The notes under the pieces are model-generated. The model saw only the letters and a program-made list of their open reading frames with translations, searched no databases and was not told where the DNA came from. Shown here one piece after another: positions 48,601 to 59,635 of a stretch of 64,000 nt of DNA (positions are counted from its first letter, which is position 1; each line of letters starts with the position of its first letter). Both the position numbers and the translations under genes were made by a program. The DNA is from Cyclina sinensis (Eukaryota > Mollusca > Bivalvia > Venerida > Veneridae), in the NCBI GenBank assembly GCA_012932295.1, contig JAAONU010000123.1:5642001-5706000 (forward strand). Direction: 5' to 3'.

Positions 48601-48814
48601 GGATGGGCCTACAGATGTGGCGGGAGCAGTTGTGAATAGGTACCTGATTCCATCAGCACTTTCAGCAAAACTTGATCCAACTGCCTACATAGAAAATAAT
48701 GATTCTTACAGCCTTTTTTCATCGATGCTGGAGAATAAGTGTTTTATTAAGCCTGGTTTGACAGGTACAAATGTGATGGATATACAAATCATGATCATTA
48801 AAAGCTTGTCATAA
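42681..48814 (+). CDS. GLYCTK: Glycerate kinase, class II (MOFRL type), complete, seven exons
   Basis: Phosphorylates D-glycerate with ATP (2-phosphoglycerate in animals), in serine and fructose breakdown. Exons: 42681-42881, 43358-43514, 45279-45462, 46044-46195, 46741-46916, 47383-47508, 47999-48814; all GT-AG, in frame, 603 residues versus about 523 in human. The extra length is an Arg/Ser-rich N-terminus (exon 1, residues 1-67) that looks like a mitochondrial presequence. An in-frame TGA at 42669 and an acceptor ending at 42611 precede the start, so there is a spliced 5' UTR. Motifs: VYVVGFGKAVSGMA in exon 3, SGGGSALLP near residue 231, VISLILSDVIGD in exon 6, and in the MOFRL domain GGRNLEMAL (492-500), GTDGQDGPTD (529-538) and TGTNVMD (587-593). 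The usual GGRNQE reads GGRNLE here. Identity is secure; localisation is inference. Confidence 0.95.
43013..43345 (+). repeat. Truncated Helitron-like repeat in GLYCTK intron 1
   Basis: It starts TAGCTTAACTGAGCACAGGT and shares the core phrase AAACTAGATCAGTTGCTTAG...CCTTGTGAACACTC with the 20330-21190 element (CTAGGTCACTGGC...CCTTGTTAATGCTC). No terminal hairpin is left; it runs up close to the exon at 43358. Confidence 0.45.
43634..45015 (+). mobile_element. ATGCCCCC-ended element with tandem core, plus orientation
   Basis: It starts TTTTTATGCCCCCAAAGGGA and ends TTTCGGGGGCATATGTCAAT...CAGTGACAGCTCTTGTTTTT, so the ends are inverse to each other over the CCCCC block. The core repeats 'AATCTTGTCCACACTTCATC' at about 43703, 44222, 44382, 44550 and 44692 (143-168 bp apart after the first). 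The long plus-strand ORFs of 150-odd residues here are read through this repeat. It lies in the GLYCTK intron between the 43358 and 45279 exons. Confidence 0.65.
45840..45940 (+). repeat. tRNA-derived SINE-like repeat
   Basis: GTGGTCAAGGTGAGGAGAGT near 45847 resembles an A-box region and TTAGTTCAAATCCCCTC near 45889 a B-box. It lies in a GLYCTK intron upstream of the 46044 exon. Confidence 0.5.
47610..47740 (+). repeat. 26-27-bp minisatellite, five copies
   Basis: TTCTATATTTCTCAGTAA followed by CCAGTGTA or close variants is repeated five times in tandem, in the GLYCTK intron between the 47383 and 47999 exons. Confidence 0.85.
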
Positions 48815-49840
48815 TACAGATATGATAATTAAAAGCTTGTCCGAGTTGAGATCTTGAACAGTTAAAGCTTGTGTTAGTACTAAACTGATCATTTAAAGCA
48901 TGTCTTAGATTGTAGTACTAAATCACTTTTTATAGTTCTGTGTACATCAGCTTAATGATAAACCATTAAATAATTTATTATATCTTGTATATCTTGTATA
49001 TAGTATGTCAAGAGTCCGAGTACAATATACAGTAGACATTGTAGTAAACGACGGACCAAGGGACTGCCAAAATATGGTCTCTTTAAAAGAATGGTCTCCG
49101 AGTAAATTTTAGTGTTTTGAAATAACAACTTATATATTGAACTGTTGCTGAATGTTCTGAATTGTTTCTGAGTTTTTCTAATCACTAATACCTTGGTTAT
49201 TTTTCTTGCACTTTTTGTTTTAGAATGTTCAGTAACTGAAATCCTCTCGTCTAGAATTTTTACATTACGATTTTGACTCTTTTTTTGTGTGCAAAAGCTG
49301 TACAGAAAAGCTGAGATAAATGTTATTCAATGTGGTGAACACTGTTTTGTCTGTGCAAATTGATTGTTTGCCCAATGGTTTCAATGGCTGACTGTGTACA
49401 GATGCAAACAAAGTCACTAGCAAGACAGGTGTATATTAAATGCCTGCAGGATGTTTCTGACATGCTCTTTTAATAGATGCTTCTGCTTCTGTATTTTTTT
49501 CTGTTGGGACAGATTTTATGTGGTCACTGGTTGCATTTTGAAAAAGTCCTTTAATGGGATGTAATTGTATAGTTAAAACGTTAAAGCAGGATTTCAAGTG
49601 GTCGTTTAATAGAAAAGTTGCTTAAAACACGTGGTTGTATGTACAATGTCTACTGTACCAGTAATGGTTTTGAGGGACATTTTTTCAGTTTTGCTTCTGG
49701 TAGTGAATTTATTGCTGCTGTAAGTCAGAACCACATTTTTGAAGCTAGGGAGTGTTATTTATACAAATACACAGTTATATATACAGTTGTACAATGAACA
49801 TTATTTATGAAAATTAATAAAGTATATTATATGATATTTA
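48815..49840 (+). other. GLYCTK: Probable GLYCTK 3' UTR
   Basis: It follows the stop codon and ends near an AATAAA at 49816-49821. The first 100 bp contain short repeats of AATTAAAAGCTTGTC. No repeat with clear ends lies inside, in line with a transcribed 3' UTR of about 1 kb. Transcript evidence is lacking. Confidence 0.45.
49816..49821 (+). terminator. Candidate polyadenylation signal for GLYCTK
   Basis: AATAAA in a T-rich context (followed by GTATATTATATG) about 1 kb past the stop codon. It is the only strong candidate noticed in this interval. Confidence 0.4.
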
Positions 49841-49860
49841 TGTGGAAGTGAAGTTTGTTT

Positions 49861-52527
49861 CCTTAAAAAGAGCTTGTAATGAACCAATTATTTTCCAATA
49901 TCTCTACAAAAGATGGAAAATCTCAGACTTAAAGATTTGTCTGAATTTGCACAGTGAGTACCTGAATAAGATCAGTGGATGAGAGTAACACTGACATAGG
50001 TCTGGAAAGAAAATAACAGGTGAAATAACTAGAGCTATTACAACAAATAGATGATACAGAAGTAAGTTACGGTCCAAAAACCATTTTCTTATTTCGAAGC
50101 ACTTTTACATCGGCATTTGATGGTTGACGCCAAAATCAATAAGGATCATCCTTGATCGAGAGGATGTACAGGTGTAAGTTTTCATGCTGGTAGATGAAAA
50201 GGAAAGCAAGTTAATATGCAGAAACAAGGTTGTCTATGGGCAGTAAGACAGACATACTGATTCCAGTATACCTCCCACCACACCACAACTTCATTGCGGG
50301 GATATAAAAATGGGCAATAGTTTACCATATATATTACTTGATTTGGTTGTCTTGTCAAGGGCCATAATGTTATCTAGTTCAAAGACTGTCTCCTTGATTC
50401 AGACAGACATACCAACAAGACAAGAAAACTAGGGCTGAAACAAATATTACAAAACTAAAGCTGAATTATTTTAACTTTTTATTTTTGATCACCAGTTTTA
50501 ACAAATTTCAACAATAAAATTTTCAAATTTACATTTGTTACATATTTAAGCACAGCAATGCAAAAGACTAATAAATTAGAAAAGAAACTACAACAATGCT
50601 GCCTAGATGCTTTTGTGTACAGGAAACTTTAAAAGCAAACCCTGAACAGACAGTGGCTTCTGAAATGCTGGCATTTATTTGTAATGAAACCAAGCATATC
50701 AGTTTCACTGGCTTTAGTTCACATCTAATATAAACATATGAAGAAGTGCTTTAATTTCTTAGCAGCCATTTATCAACACAAGGGACTGATCTCTGGTTTA
50801 AAACAATCAGATTGTCTTAACTGTATCCTGATGGCATGGTATAAATCTGAGCACAAGCATGTGTGTTATAACAGACATATATTACTTTTGCTGAAACAAA
50901 GACTGTTATGAAATTACTACATCTAGAACTGTATTATAAAAACACTTTTATTAAACTCCAAATAACCAAGATCAAACAAGCAAGTTAGTACATTTATCAT
51001 ACTTTAAAAAGAAATAACCAACAAGATCAAACAAGCAAGTTAGTACATGTATCATACCTTTAAAGGAAATAACCAACAAGATCAAACAAGCAAGTTAGTA
51101 CATGTATCATACCTTTAAAGGAAATAGTACATGTATCATACCTTTAAAGGAAATAACCAACAAGATCAAACAAGCAAGTTAGTACATGTATCATCCTTTA
51201 AAGGAAATAACATACAATAACAATCAAGAAATTTTCCCCATACATATACTGCAATAAAAAAATTTAAATTTAGTACATGAATTTAATATGGCAAGGTTGT
51301 ATTAACTAGCATTAATACATAATTCCATGATTTGTCAGAAGCCGGGTATTTAAACATTTCCTGTAATTTTAAATTTATAGATCAGTCACAGATTAGATTA
51401 TTGTTGTTATTTTATGTTGTTACATAATTATACTAACAAAGGGAAGTAATTAACACATTTCACATGACTGCACTCTTTTTATTCAAATTTTCTTATACTT
51501 GCACTTTTTTAAAGATAGATGTGCCTTAGCTGAATCAAATTCTGATTCTTGAAAAAGGACAAGTGTCTGAAAGTTTGAATAAAAAGAGTGACAAAGTATG
51601 TTGTTATTCATCCAGAAAAATATTAGATAAACAATACAGACTGAAGAGAATTAGATCTACATAAAAAATGTTTTGCTCAGACATTTTTGCACCTAGGGGT
51701 CTTATTGATAATCCAAAGAAATCTCATACACTCAAGTTCTAAATAGTTATGTTAATTAAATATATAGTTTTCAGCAAAACAGACAAGTATTCAGCAAAAA
51801 CTGTCAAACAAGAAACTGATAAGTGCCCTATATTTTCTAACAGTCGTATTCTGTTTTCACAATTGCATCATAATTTTAGTGATAATTTAAAAAATGTGAA
51901 AGGTTTTCTGTTTATTTCACACATTCACTCTGTCAAAGAATCTTCTTATATCTGCAACAAAGGTATGAAATATTTAGCATGCATAAAAACAAAGTAATCA
52001 AAGTAAATCTAAACTTGGTAGACCTTTCTTCTTAATAAATATTATATATAAAGAATGAGGTGTTAGCTTATGAACTTGAAAAATTCTCAGTAACAGAAAG
52101 AGAACTTAACATAATAACAAAATGTTTCTGTACAAGGTGGGATAAAAGTCTAAAATAAGATTTCATACAGGCTTAGTCTAAAACAGTTTTGCTATTGTTA
52201 TAACTCAGTTGACAAAAGAATATTCTGTTGTTCAATGACATAATTCTACTGATTCAATTTATTAATCCAATATTATGTTTACAAAATAGTTCTATTCAAC
52301 CTTTAAATAACCTTTATTCTGTTTTTGCAAGCAAAAAGTAAATAAGAACACAAGCAAACACAACTTATACATTCAGTATTCTTTATAACCATTCTGCATG
52401 GTCAATTTCCAAAATGGATAAAAATGAAAATAAATTTTTCAAAGGAAATGAAATGCCAACTGCTATAAGTAAAACTGAAAAAATATTCATTGACAATATA
52501 CACTTAATTTACAAAGTAAAGTCAATG
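49861..52527. other. Intergenic region between GLYCTK and the next repeat
   Basis: AT-rich, without a supportable exon on either strand. It contains a fragment of an ATGCCCCC-type repeat end near 50255-50320 (TCCAGTATACCTCCC...GGGGATATAAAAATG) and the minisatellite at 50959-51209. Confidence 0.5.
50959..51209 (+). repeat. 55-bp minisatellite with a truncated unit
   Basis: Units of 55 bp containing AGATCAAACAAGCAAGTTAG start near 50969, 51024 and 51079. A 29-bp partial unit (TAGTACATGTATCATACC) follows, then another full unit at 51163. The partial unit points to slippage or unequal exchange. Confidence 0.85.
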
Positions 52528-53583
52528 AAACAAGAGGGCCATAATGGTCCTGGGTTGCTCACCTGAGCACCTTGGCTGAAGCAAAAATAACAGGGTTTTT
52601 AATTGAACATTTTTCAAGATCTACATTATATTTATTATTTTTATTTATCTATTATTATATTTTATACAACCAGAATCCTCGGGTGGGGCCATTATTGACC
52701 CCAGGGACATATTATGAACAAGCATGTTACGTATCCACTATACTGTGCTACATAAATAATACGTAAGCTCTAGGACATAAAGTTTCAGACAAAATTTTCA
52801 AAGTTTTCCTCAAACTCAATTTGGGAAAAATTTGAACATGCTTTGTTTAGGTCAGCTATAAATGCTTCATCCCAAATATCTCAGGTCTACAGCCAACAGT
52901 TCCTAACAAATGATTTTCAAAGATTAAAAACATGGATTTAAATATAATATTACAAATACATGTAAGCTCTAGAGCATATGTGTTCAGACAAAAATATCTG
53001 TTCAAGTCTTCTTTATAAATTATTATTATAAGCCTATGTAAAAACAAGTGACCTCAGGGCAGGGCCACCAATGACCTCAGGGGGCATAATTTAAACAATC
53101 TTGGTTGAGAACATCTAGATCTAAGGTCTAAAGCTTATGGTTTCTCACCAGAAGATTTTCAAAGTTTAAATATTTTACACAAACAGGACCCCCAGGGTGG
53201 ATCCAATTTTGACCCAAGGGACAAAATTTGAATGAACTTGGAAGAAGTCCACTAAACAATTAAACATAAAGAATATCTAAGCTCTAGAGCTAGTTTCAGA
53301 CAAGAAGATTTCTATGATTTCCCAATATTAGCTTATGTAAAATCAAGTGACCCTCAGGGCAAGTTTTTTCCTTGTTGCTGCCATAGCAACCAGCATTCTT
53401 GATTGAATTCAATTCTTTGAACAAGTTTGGTAGTGCTTCATGCAAGGACCATCCCTGCCAACTTTGATCGGTTTAGGAGGAGATGCTGTTAAAAGGTAAA
53501 ACTGGATGCTGCATGATGTACGCTGGACACAAGGCGATCACAAAAGCTCACCCTGAGCATATTATGCTCAGATGAGCTTATAA
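52528..53583 (-). mobile_element. Helitron-like element with hairpin ends, minus orientation
   Basis: On the plus strand it begins AAACAAGAGGGCCATAATGG (hairpin AGGGCCATAATGGTCCT at 52535-52551), which is the 3' end inverted, and finishes with AGCTCACCCTGAGCAT...ATGCTCAGATGAGCT, a hairpin at 53545-53578 that is the inverted 5' end. Head and tail match 9830-11042 and 42491-42571. The core has diverged units containing GTAAGCTCTAG and CTCAGGGCA. No helicase is encoded. Confidence 0.6.
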
Positions 53584-54725
53584 AAATGGTCACAAACAGT
53601 ATCACTGATTGGAAAAGTTAATGAACACAAGTGATAAAATATCAGATTCTGGCACTGATATCCACATGTCAAAACCACAAGGTCAATCACTATAACAAAG
53701 TTCAAACAGTACTTATTATAACATTGCAATTTAAACATCAAATAAGTAAAAATGCCTATAATTGAGTTTTCTCCTTTAAGGGATCATTACACATGAACAG
53801 TTATTTTGCATTACACGTATATCTTTGTAAAATCAAGGAAAACAATCAAACTACCTGGAAGAATTTCTCTATACCCTCCCTTGGAAACTTATCATTGATT
53901 TATGTACTAAACACATAACTGAACACAGCAACTGATACACAAAGCAGTAAGACTAACATATTGAACACACATATTTTTTCAACTCCAAAATTTGTAATTA
54001 TCACAGTCAGGAAGACATTACATTTTAGAATCTGCAGAAAGATTGAAGCCTGGGAACTTCCAGTAGAATCTTCCATTACATACAGTATAAATATCACCCT
54101 GTCACTAAGATCACTGAGCTTTTCATGGTAACAGTATTAAAATACACACAGTAATCGCCTAAATGCAGAAAAAATTCCTATATGTCTGACAGAATTCTAT
54201 TTTGCTGGGTGTTTTCCACTGAGTATTTGATTGCAACAGAAACAGTTTACAGTCACTCCTATTACAAACTGAAATGTTGCCTATGAAACGAATGAACTGC
54301 CATATTTTTTTACACATTGCTGAATATATTGCGTATGTGTATCATCATTTACATAAATTCATTCTGCAATATGTAACTTAACATTCCTTGTTTTCATACA
54401 TGTACCGTGTAGTTTTGTTTTATTTTTTTTTTCATGTTCTGTATGTAAAAGCAAGTATCATCATTTAAAAATTCCTTTGTTCTTGAGATTGATGAGTTGC
54501 ATTCTCGCAAAAGAACGTCCACTTCCACTTCCCTCATAGCACTTAATGACAACAGTTACTTTAAAACCAGAAAACTGTTATCAAACAGTATTGATTACCA
54601 GCAAGTTTCAGCATGGCTCAGTGTAAAATGAGACCAGCTTCTTATAAGACCACAACCAGATGAAGCTATAGATGACTTAGTAAATTAATTTTCCTACACA
54701 TTTCTAATTGCACTTTCATCTTTGA
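53584..54725 (-). other. DNAJB9: Region downstream of DNAJB9; possible 3' UTR
   Basis: No exon or repeat is evident. An AATAAA on the minus strand at 54419-54424 lies about 300 bp past the DNAJB9 stop and is a candidate polyadenylation signal. Confidence 0.35.
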
Positions 54726-56001
54726 TCATGAGCATTCAGTGTGTGTAGTTACAGTATTTCCTATACGCTGTGTAACAGTCCGACAAGTTCTACCACCTGG
54801 AAAGAAGAAACACAGAGGTGAGTACTGGTTCTAGAGAAATGTCAAATACAAGTAGAAACTGAGCCAAAGTAAATCAATACAAAAATTTTCATCAACATTT
54901 GGAAAACTTTACTTAGATAATAGGTATTGCATTAGATATCAACAGTTAATTAATCAAATAGCAAATCCTTCTTTTTTTATACAATTTAGTAAACATGTCT
55001 TTTTCCTAATAGCAAATGTGACAGAAAGGAGTGTACAAACCTTGTGAATTGACTTTAATATTTTGCATGTTCATATGATTACCACCAAACTGATGCATGT
55101 GTCTAGCATGATGGTTCATATGCTGAGCGTGGGGATCATTATGCTGACGATCGTAATGATTATGTACATGATTTCCAAAAAAATCATCCTCATCACCAAA
55201 ATCAAATAAATTTGAAAATGGATCAAAACTGAAGAAATCACCACCATCATCACTTCCTTCATCATCAAATAAATCATCAAAATTAAAAAACTGAGCATGT
55301 TGTCCTCCGTTTCCACCGCCAAAGTGAAATTTAAATCCATTCTGATGAGCTTGATTATGCGTATGATCATGGTGACTTTTGTGTGAACTAAATGCTTCAT
55401 CAAATCCTTTAAAGAAATCATCGAAGTTGAAGTTAAATCCTCCCCCTCCACCTCCGCCCCCACCTTGTTCACCGTCATCTCCAAACTGATCATACCTTCG
55501 TCTCTTTTCTGGATCTGACAATACTTCATAGGCTGAAAAGTAAAAATATCCCATAAGCATAAGCCACAAAAGCTGCAGTGATAATTTCAGTTGTGTGTCC
55601 TGCATATTACACGCATTAAGCTGTACTTCACTTTTTCAAAATGTGTTTTTTCACATGAAAGACACAAAGACAGCATGTTCAATGTTTAAAAATAAGGCAT
55701 ATGAATATTCATGGCCAACATGTCTTCATAATTGATACTGCACACCAGAAACATTTTTTTTAACAAAGGACTTACCTTTTGCAATTTCAACAAACTGTTT
55801 CTCAGCATCTGGATCTTTATTCTTGTCAGGATGATACTTAATGGCAAGTTTACGGAAGGCACGTTTAATTTCTTTTTCCTTTGCATCTCTTTTTACTCCT
55901 AAAATCTGATAAAGGTCCTTTTTAGCTCCACTGACAATACTGAAATCCAGAGTCATCACACAGCATAAAGCTGACAAGTAGAAAAGTTGATCACAGTTCA
56001 T
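54726..56001 (-). CDS. DNAJB9: DnaJ homolog subfamily B member 9 (ERdj4), complete, three coding exons
   Basis: ER-lumen J-protein; in animals it partners BiP/GRP78, helps ER-associated degradation and restrains IRE1. Exons in order: 56001-55776, 55532-55041, 54796-54726, GT-AG and in frame, 262 residues (human 223). A signal peptide covers about residues 1-25 ([18 protein letters not shown]), the J domain about 29-92 with HPD at 57-59, followed by a Gly run (99-107), a Phe/Gly- and Asp-rich stretch and a His-rich region. The last exon encodes 24 codons with [17 protein letters not shown], the conserved DNAJB9 tail, which settles the family choice over other J-proteins. GTCATTTCAG just upstream of the ATG is a splice acceptor, so a 5' UTR exon lies further right, perhaps at 60852. 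The longer His- and Gly-rich middle is the main difference from vertebrates. Confidence 0.94.
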
Positions 56002-56479
56002 ACTTCCTGAAATGACATAAACTATGATGTTACTGACAATGTAATACTGGCTACATTTGAAATTTGAATACTCAGCTTACGGTCAAATCTGTTTAAGTTC
56101 AGTTAAAACTTACAGGTCTGAGTAGTCAAATTTCTTTGGTATGGTTTAATAGATTCTGAGCAACACCTATACACAGCAATATATCCACTACAGCTATTCA
56201 AATGACCAACTGACAACAAAATCTTCAGATCAGACATTTTAAAAAGAATATTAAATAAACAAGACAGCTGACTATTTCAAAATATGCCTGTCCTATGATT
56301 ACTGCATCAGATTGTGATGGGAAGTGCACTTGGAAATAGTTTTAGTTTAAACCTATCTATCCCATTTAAATATATCAACAGAAATGTGTTTTTCAAGTTC
56401 TCTTGAAAACTCTTCTACTAAGAGAACAGATATGACTTATTTTGCATATTTTTTTACAATTTACAGGCTTTAACTTTAA

Positions 56480-56900
56480 GGCCATACACATGTAAGTGTA
56501 CAAGAAGGAATCTGACTGGTAATGGACCTTGGCCAGGATATATTGCCTACAAACATTATCAGTAAGTTTGATAAAGATCAGATGAGATACTTTTTGTCTT
56601 AGAGAGTCAACAAGGCTAATTATGGCAATTTTGGTTAATTTAAGGACTGTTTCTATACCCAAGTGCTGGTAAGATTTGACTGGTCATTGAACTTTGCTGA
56701 GATATTACACCCACAAACATTATCATCGTCGGAGACCCACGGTTGTTGATCTTCAGTATGAAGATCAACAACCGTGGGTCTCCGACGATGAACATTATGA
56801 GCAAGTTTGATAAATATCGAATGAAAAGTCTTCAACTTTGAGAAGGCTCATTTTAGATATGACTGATTTTTAAAATGTGGTTTTTGACCTTGGCAGAGAT
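56480..56900. repeat. Diverged repeat units of about 160 bp upstream of DNAJB9
   Basis: Two units share CACAAACATTATC / AGYAAGTTTGATAAA (near 56550 and 56710-56812), and a third partial match follows with GCAGAGATATTATGACC. The second unit is split by the 67-bp hairpin insertion at 56724-56790. Confidence 0.55.
56724..56790. mobile_element. 67-bp perfect hairpin insertion with 8-bp target duplication
   Basis: Arms of 32 bp (56724-56755 and 56759-56790) are exact inverses with a 3-base loop GTA. AACATTAT stands directly on both sides (56716-56723 and 56791-56798). The sister repeat unit near 56550 reads through this site without the hairpin, so an insertion is well supported. The 8-bp duplication fits a hAT-like or other 8-bp-TSD mechanism. 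Confidence 0.85.
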
Positions 56901-57311
56901 ATTATGACCACATCAAATTTGGTGAAAACAAATTGAAAATTTTAGAAAACTTGGAGCAACAAAATTCCTGGAAACTGGAAAAGCTGTTACTAAAATGACT
57001 GAGAGAATTGTTTTCTTTTCATTTACACAAAAAAAAATATATATCTTAACTGCCTCAGTCTGTTTAAATCGATCAGAAACAGATAAATGTTACTACTTTT
57101 AACAGCTCTGATTTTGGTTGGACACCTCTGCAGCTCTATCAGATACTCTTTCATATTTGAAAACATTTCAATTACCTACATATAATTATCACACATTCTG
57201 TTGTTAATCTAAGATCTGTGTAAGTCTTGACTTCTTTATATTAGTACATCTTGACATTTTAGGAATGTTGTGACTTTTTTGTATGTATGACTTAGAATAG
57301 GTAGCACATAA

Positions 57312-57460
57312 ATTTCTAGACGTTTCATCCCCATGACTTTTCCTCAACAAGACATTTCACCACCAAGACATTTTCTCCAAAGACTTTTATCCACCCCCCA
57401 CCCCAACCCCCTCTGCCCACCCTCTACCAGTTTTCCATTATACAAGACATTTCACCCTAA
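57312..57460 (+). repeat. GACATTTCACC repeat, left partner of an inverted pair
   Basis: Contains TTTCATCCCC, GACTTTTCCTCAACAAGACATTTCACC and further GACATTTCACC copies, with a C-rich centre. Its inverse occurs at about 59455-59525 (GGTGAAATGTCTTGAGAGG, AAAGTCTTGGG). Confidence 0.5.
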
Positions 57461-57892
57461 AATATGATAAGAACTAAAAGGTGATATACCTTTATATTTT
57501 ATTGTTTATTTTTATGTTAATAATTATATAAATTATATTGATGCTCATTCAAGAAATAAAGACATTTTTTTTTTTACTAACTGACATAATCAACACCTTT
57601 AACTGTTCACACCTTTAAGAAGCATGTGTTGTTAGGTTGTCAATCAACTCCCCATTTCATTATACAGTGAGAGCAATTATTTGATAATAAAGCTTACTAG
57701 TATTGCAGGTTCTTTACTGATATCTATCACAAGACTAACATGCAACAGCATGCTGTCTTGGCTGTACATCCTTAGAATGCAAGGATAGTGCATTATTTGT
57801 TGTTTTTCAAGATAATGCTTTATCCATACCTATCATGCTTCAGTCAAAACTTTACTTAACTTATTAAATAACAATTTTTTGTGATTATAAAC

Positions 57893-58858
57893 TAGAACAG
57901 TCACTGAAGATGACAACTACCCCTGCAACTGTGCACTGACTCAACAGCAGAAGCAAATCTGGAGTAACTATAGTAGGAGCTTTAATGGTAACACATATAA
58001 TTATGAAAATAGTGCTTAAGGTTTTGTTAGGATCTGTGTTGAGTGTTGCATGTTTCATGCTGTTCCATCAAACTGAATCTGGCTATTTTGTTTTTGTATT
58101 GTTTGCTATTGAGGGACTGCCTGGCTAGGTATGTATCAGAAATATGTCTTTCACATCTTCATTTCCTGATTACTATCTCTGCAAAGAGTCACTTCCATTG
58201 GTTGAAAAATGAAGGACCAGTTTGTGCTGCAAGGTATATAATAAACTATAATATTAGTCAAAAATGTGGAAGAGTATAAGTTCAAGGGGTGATAACTCTG
58301 CATTGCCTGCATGGATTTGCATTCAAAAAATGTCATGCACATCTACATTGCCTGGTGACCATTTCTGCCAAGTTTCATTTCAACTGGTGGAAAACTGAAG
58401 GAGGAGTTCACGACACAAGGTATATGATTTACAAACATGGGAAAAAGTATATGTTCAAGGGCCAATAACTCTGCAATGCTTGAATGGATATGCATAAAAA
58501 ATACGTCTTGCACATCTACACTGCCTAGTGCCCATCCTGCCAAGTTTCATTTCAATCAGTTGAAAACTGAAGGAGTTCGTGATGCAAGGTAAAGATGTCA
58601 AACCTGGAAAAAGTTTAAGTTCAAGGGGGAATAACTATGCAATGCCTGCATGGATACATGTATGCATCAAGAATATGTCATGCACATCTACACTGCCTAG
58701 TGACCATTCCTTCCAAGTTTCATTTCAATCAGTTGAAAACTGAAGGAGGAGTTCGCGACGCAAGGTAAAGATGTCAAACGTGACAGACCAACCGACTAAC
58801 AGGGTGATTCCAGTATACATGTACCCCCTGTAAACTTTGTTTGTAGGGGCATGATAAA
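57893..58858 (-). repeat. ATGCCCC-type element with four tandem units of about 170 bp
   Basis: It starts AGAACAGTCACTGAAGATGACAACTACCCC (the inverse of the family end) and finishes ACCCCCTGTAAACTTTGTTTGTAGGGGCATGATAAAAA near 58858. The core repeats AATAACTCTGCAATGCCTG-like phrases near 58291, 58464 and 58630, and CCAAGTTTCATTTCAA. Confidence 0.6.
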
Positions 58859-58979
58859 AATATATATAACATACATATTAATAATATACACATAAATAAT
58901 TTAGTTTGTCTAGACTCATTTATTTTACATCAATTGCGATACAAGTTCTTACAACTTAGATTCATCACACTCGATGACT

Positions 58980-59110
58980 GCTTCCTGAGTTCCATACCAG
59001 TATTCGCACAGCGTGGAGGAATGTGAAGATCATGTCAGAGAGAATCTTGCCTCTGACAGGATTCCATGGGATGCCCTGTGCTCTACCCCTGGACCAGAGG
59101 AGGCACATAA
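58980..59110 (-). repeat. tRNA-derived SINE-like repeat, minus strand
   Basis: Read on the minus strand, CTGGTCCAGGGGTAGAGCAC near 59080-59099 is a good A-box region and CCATGGAATCC near 59060-59070 is in the B-box position, though weak. Confidence 0.4.
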
Positions 59111-59454
59111 ATAATTAATCTTATATTAATATTTCAGACTTCAAATTATATTATAAAAATAATATATGTACTATATTTTTCTTGATTTTGGTTATTTAAA
59201 ATGTTATATTATCCTGAATATATTATTTTTAAACATTATAATAACTCTCATTAATTATCTGTATTTGGGCACAGATGCATGTTATTCAAATTAGCCTACT
59301 GATTTTTGCCCAATGCCCATACAATGCCATATATTATAAATATATATTCATAATATACTCTAGACTTGTGCATATACATGTATGCAGACTTAATATTTTT
59401 AAACAATCATCTGTGTATTGGGGGTGAAAGGTCTCAATAAATCTTGACTTTCTG

Positions 59455-59530
59455 TCCACATTTTGGGGATGAAAGGTGAAATGTCTTGAGAGGAAAAGTC
59501 TTGGGTTGAAATGTCTGTCAACTGGCCACA
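59455..59530 (-). repeat. GACATTTCACC repeat, right partner of an inverted pair
   Basis: GGTGAAATGTCTTGAGAGG and GAAATGTCTGTCAACTGGCC are the inverse of the 57312-57460 block, about 2 kb away. The DNA between holds the 57893 element and a SINE. Confidence 0.45.
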
Positions 59531-59635
59531 CCTAGGACATATCCCATCAATAATAATGATCAGTGTGCACTAAATTTTATTAGGCCATTTGTCATGTGCC
59601 CTTGTGCAAACGAACTTGCCCATCAGAAAGGTAAA

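Noticed and set aside
50959..51209. CRISPR-like array
   Set aside because: Direct 55-bp repeats with no spacers in an animal genome; this is a minisatellite.
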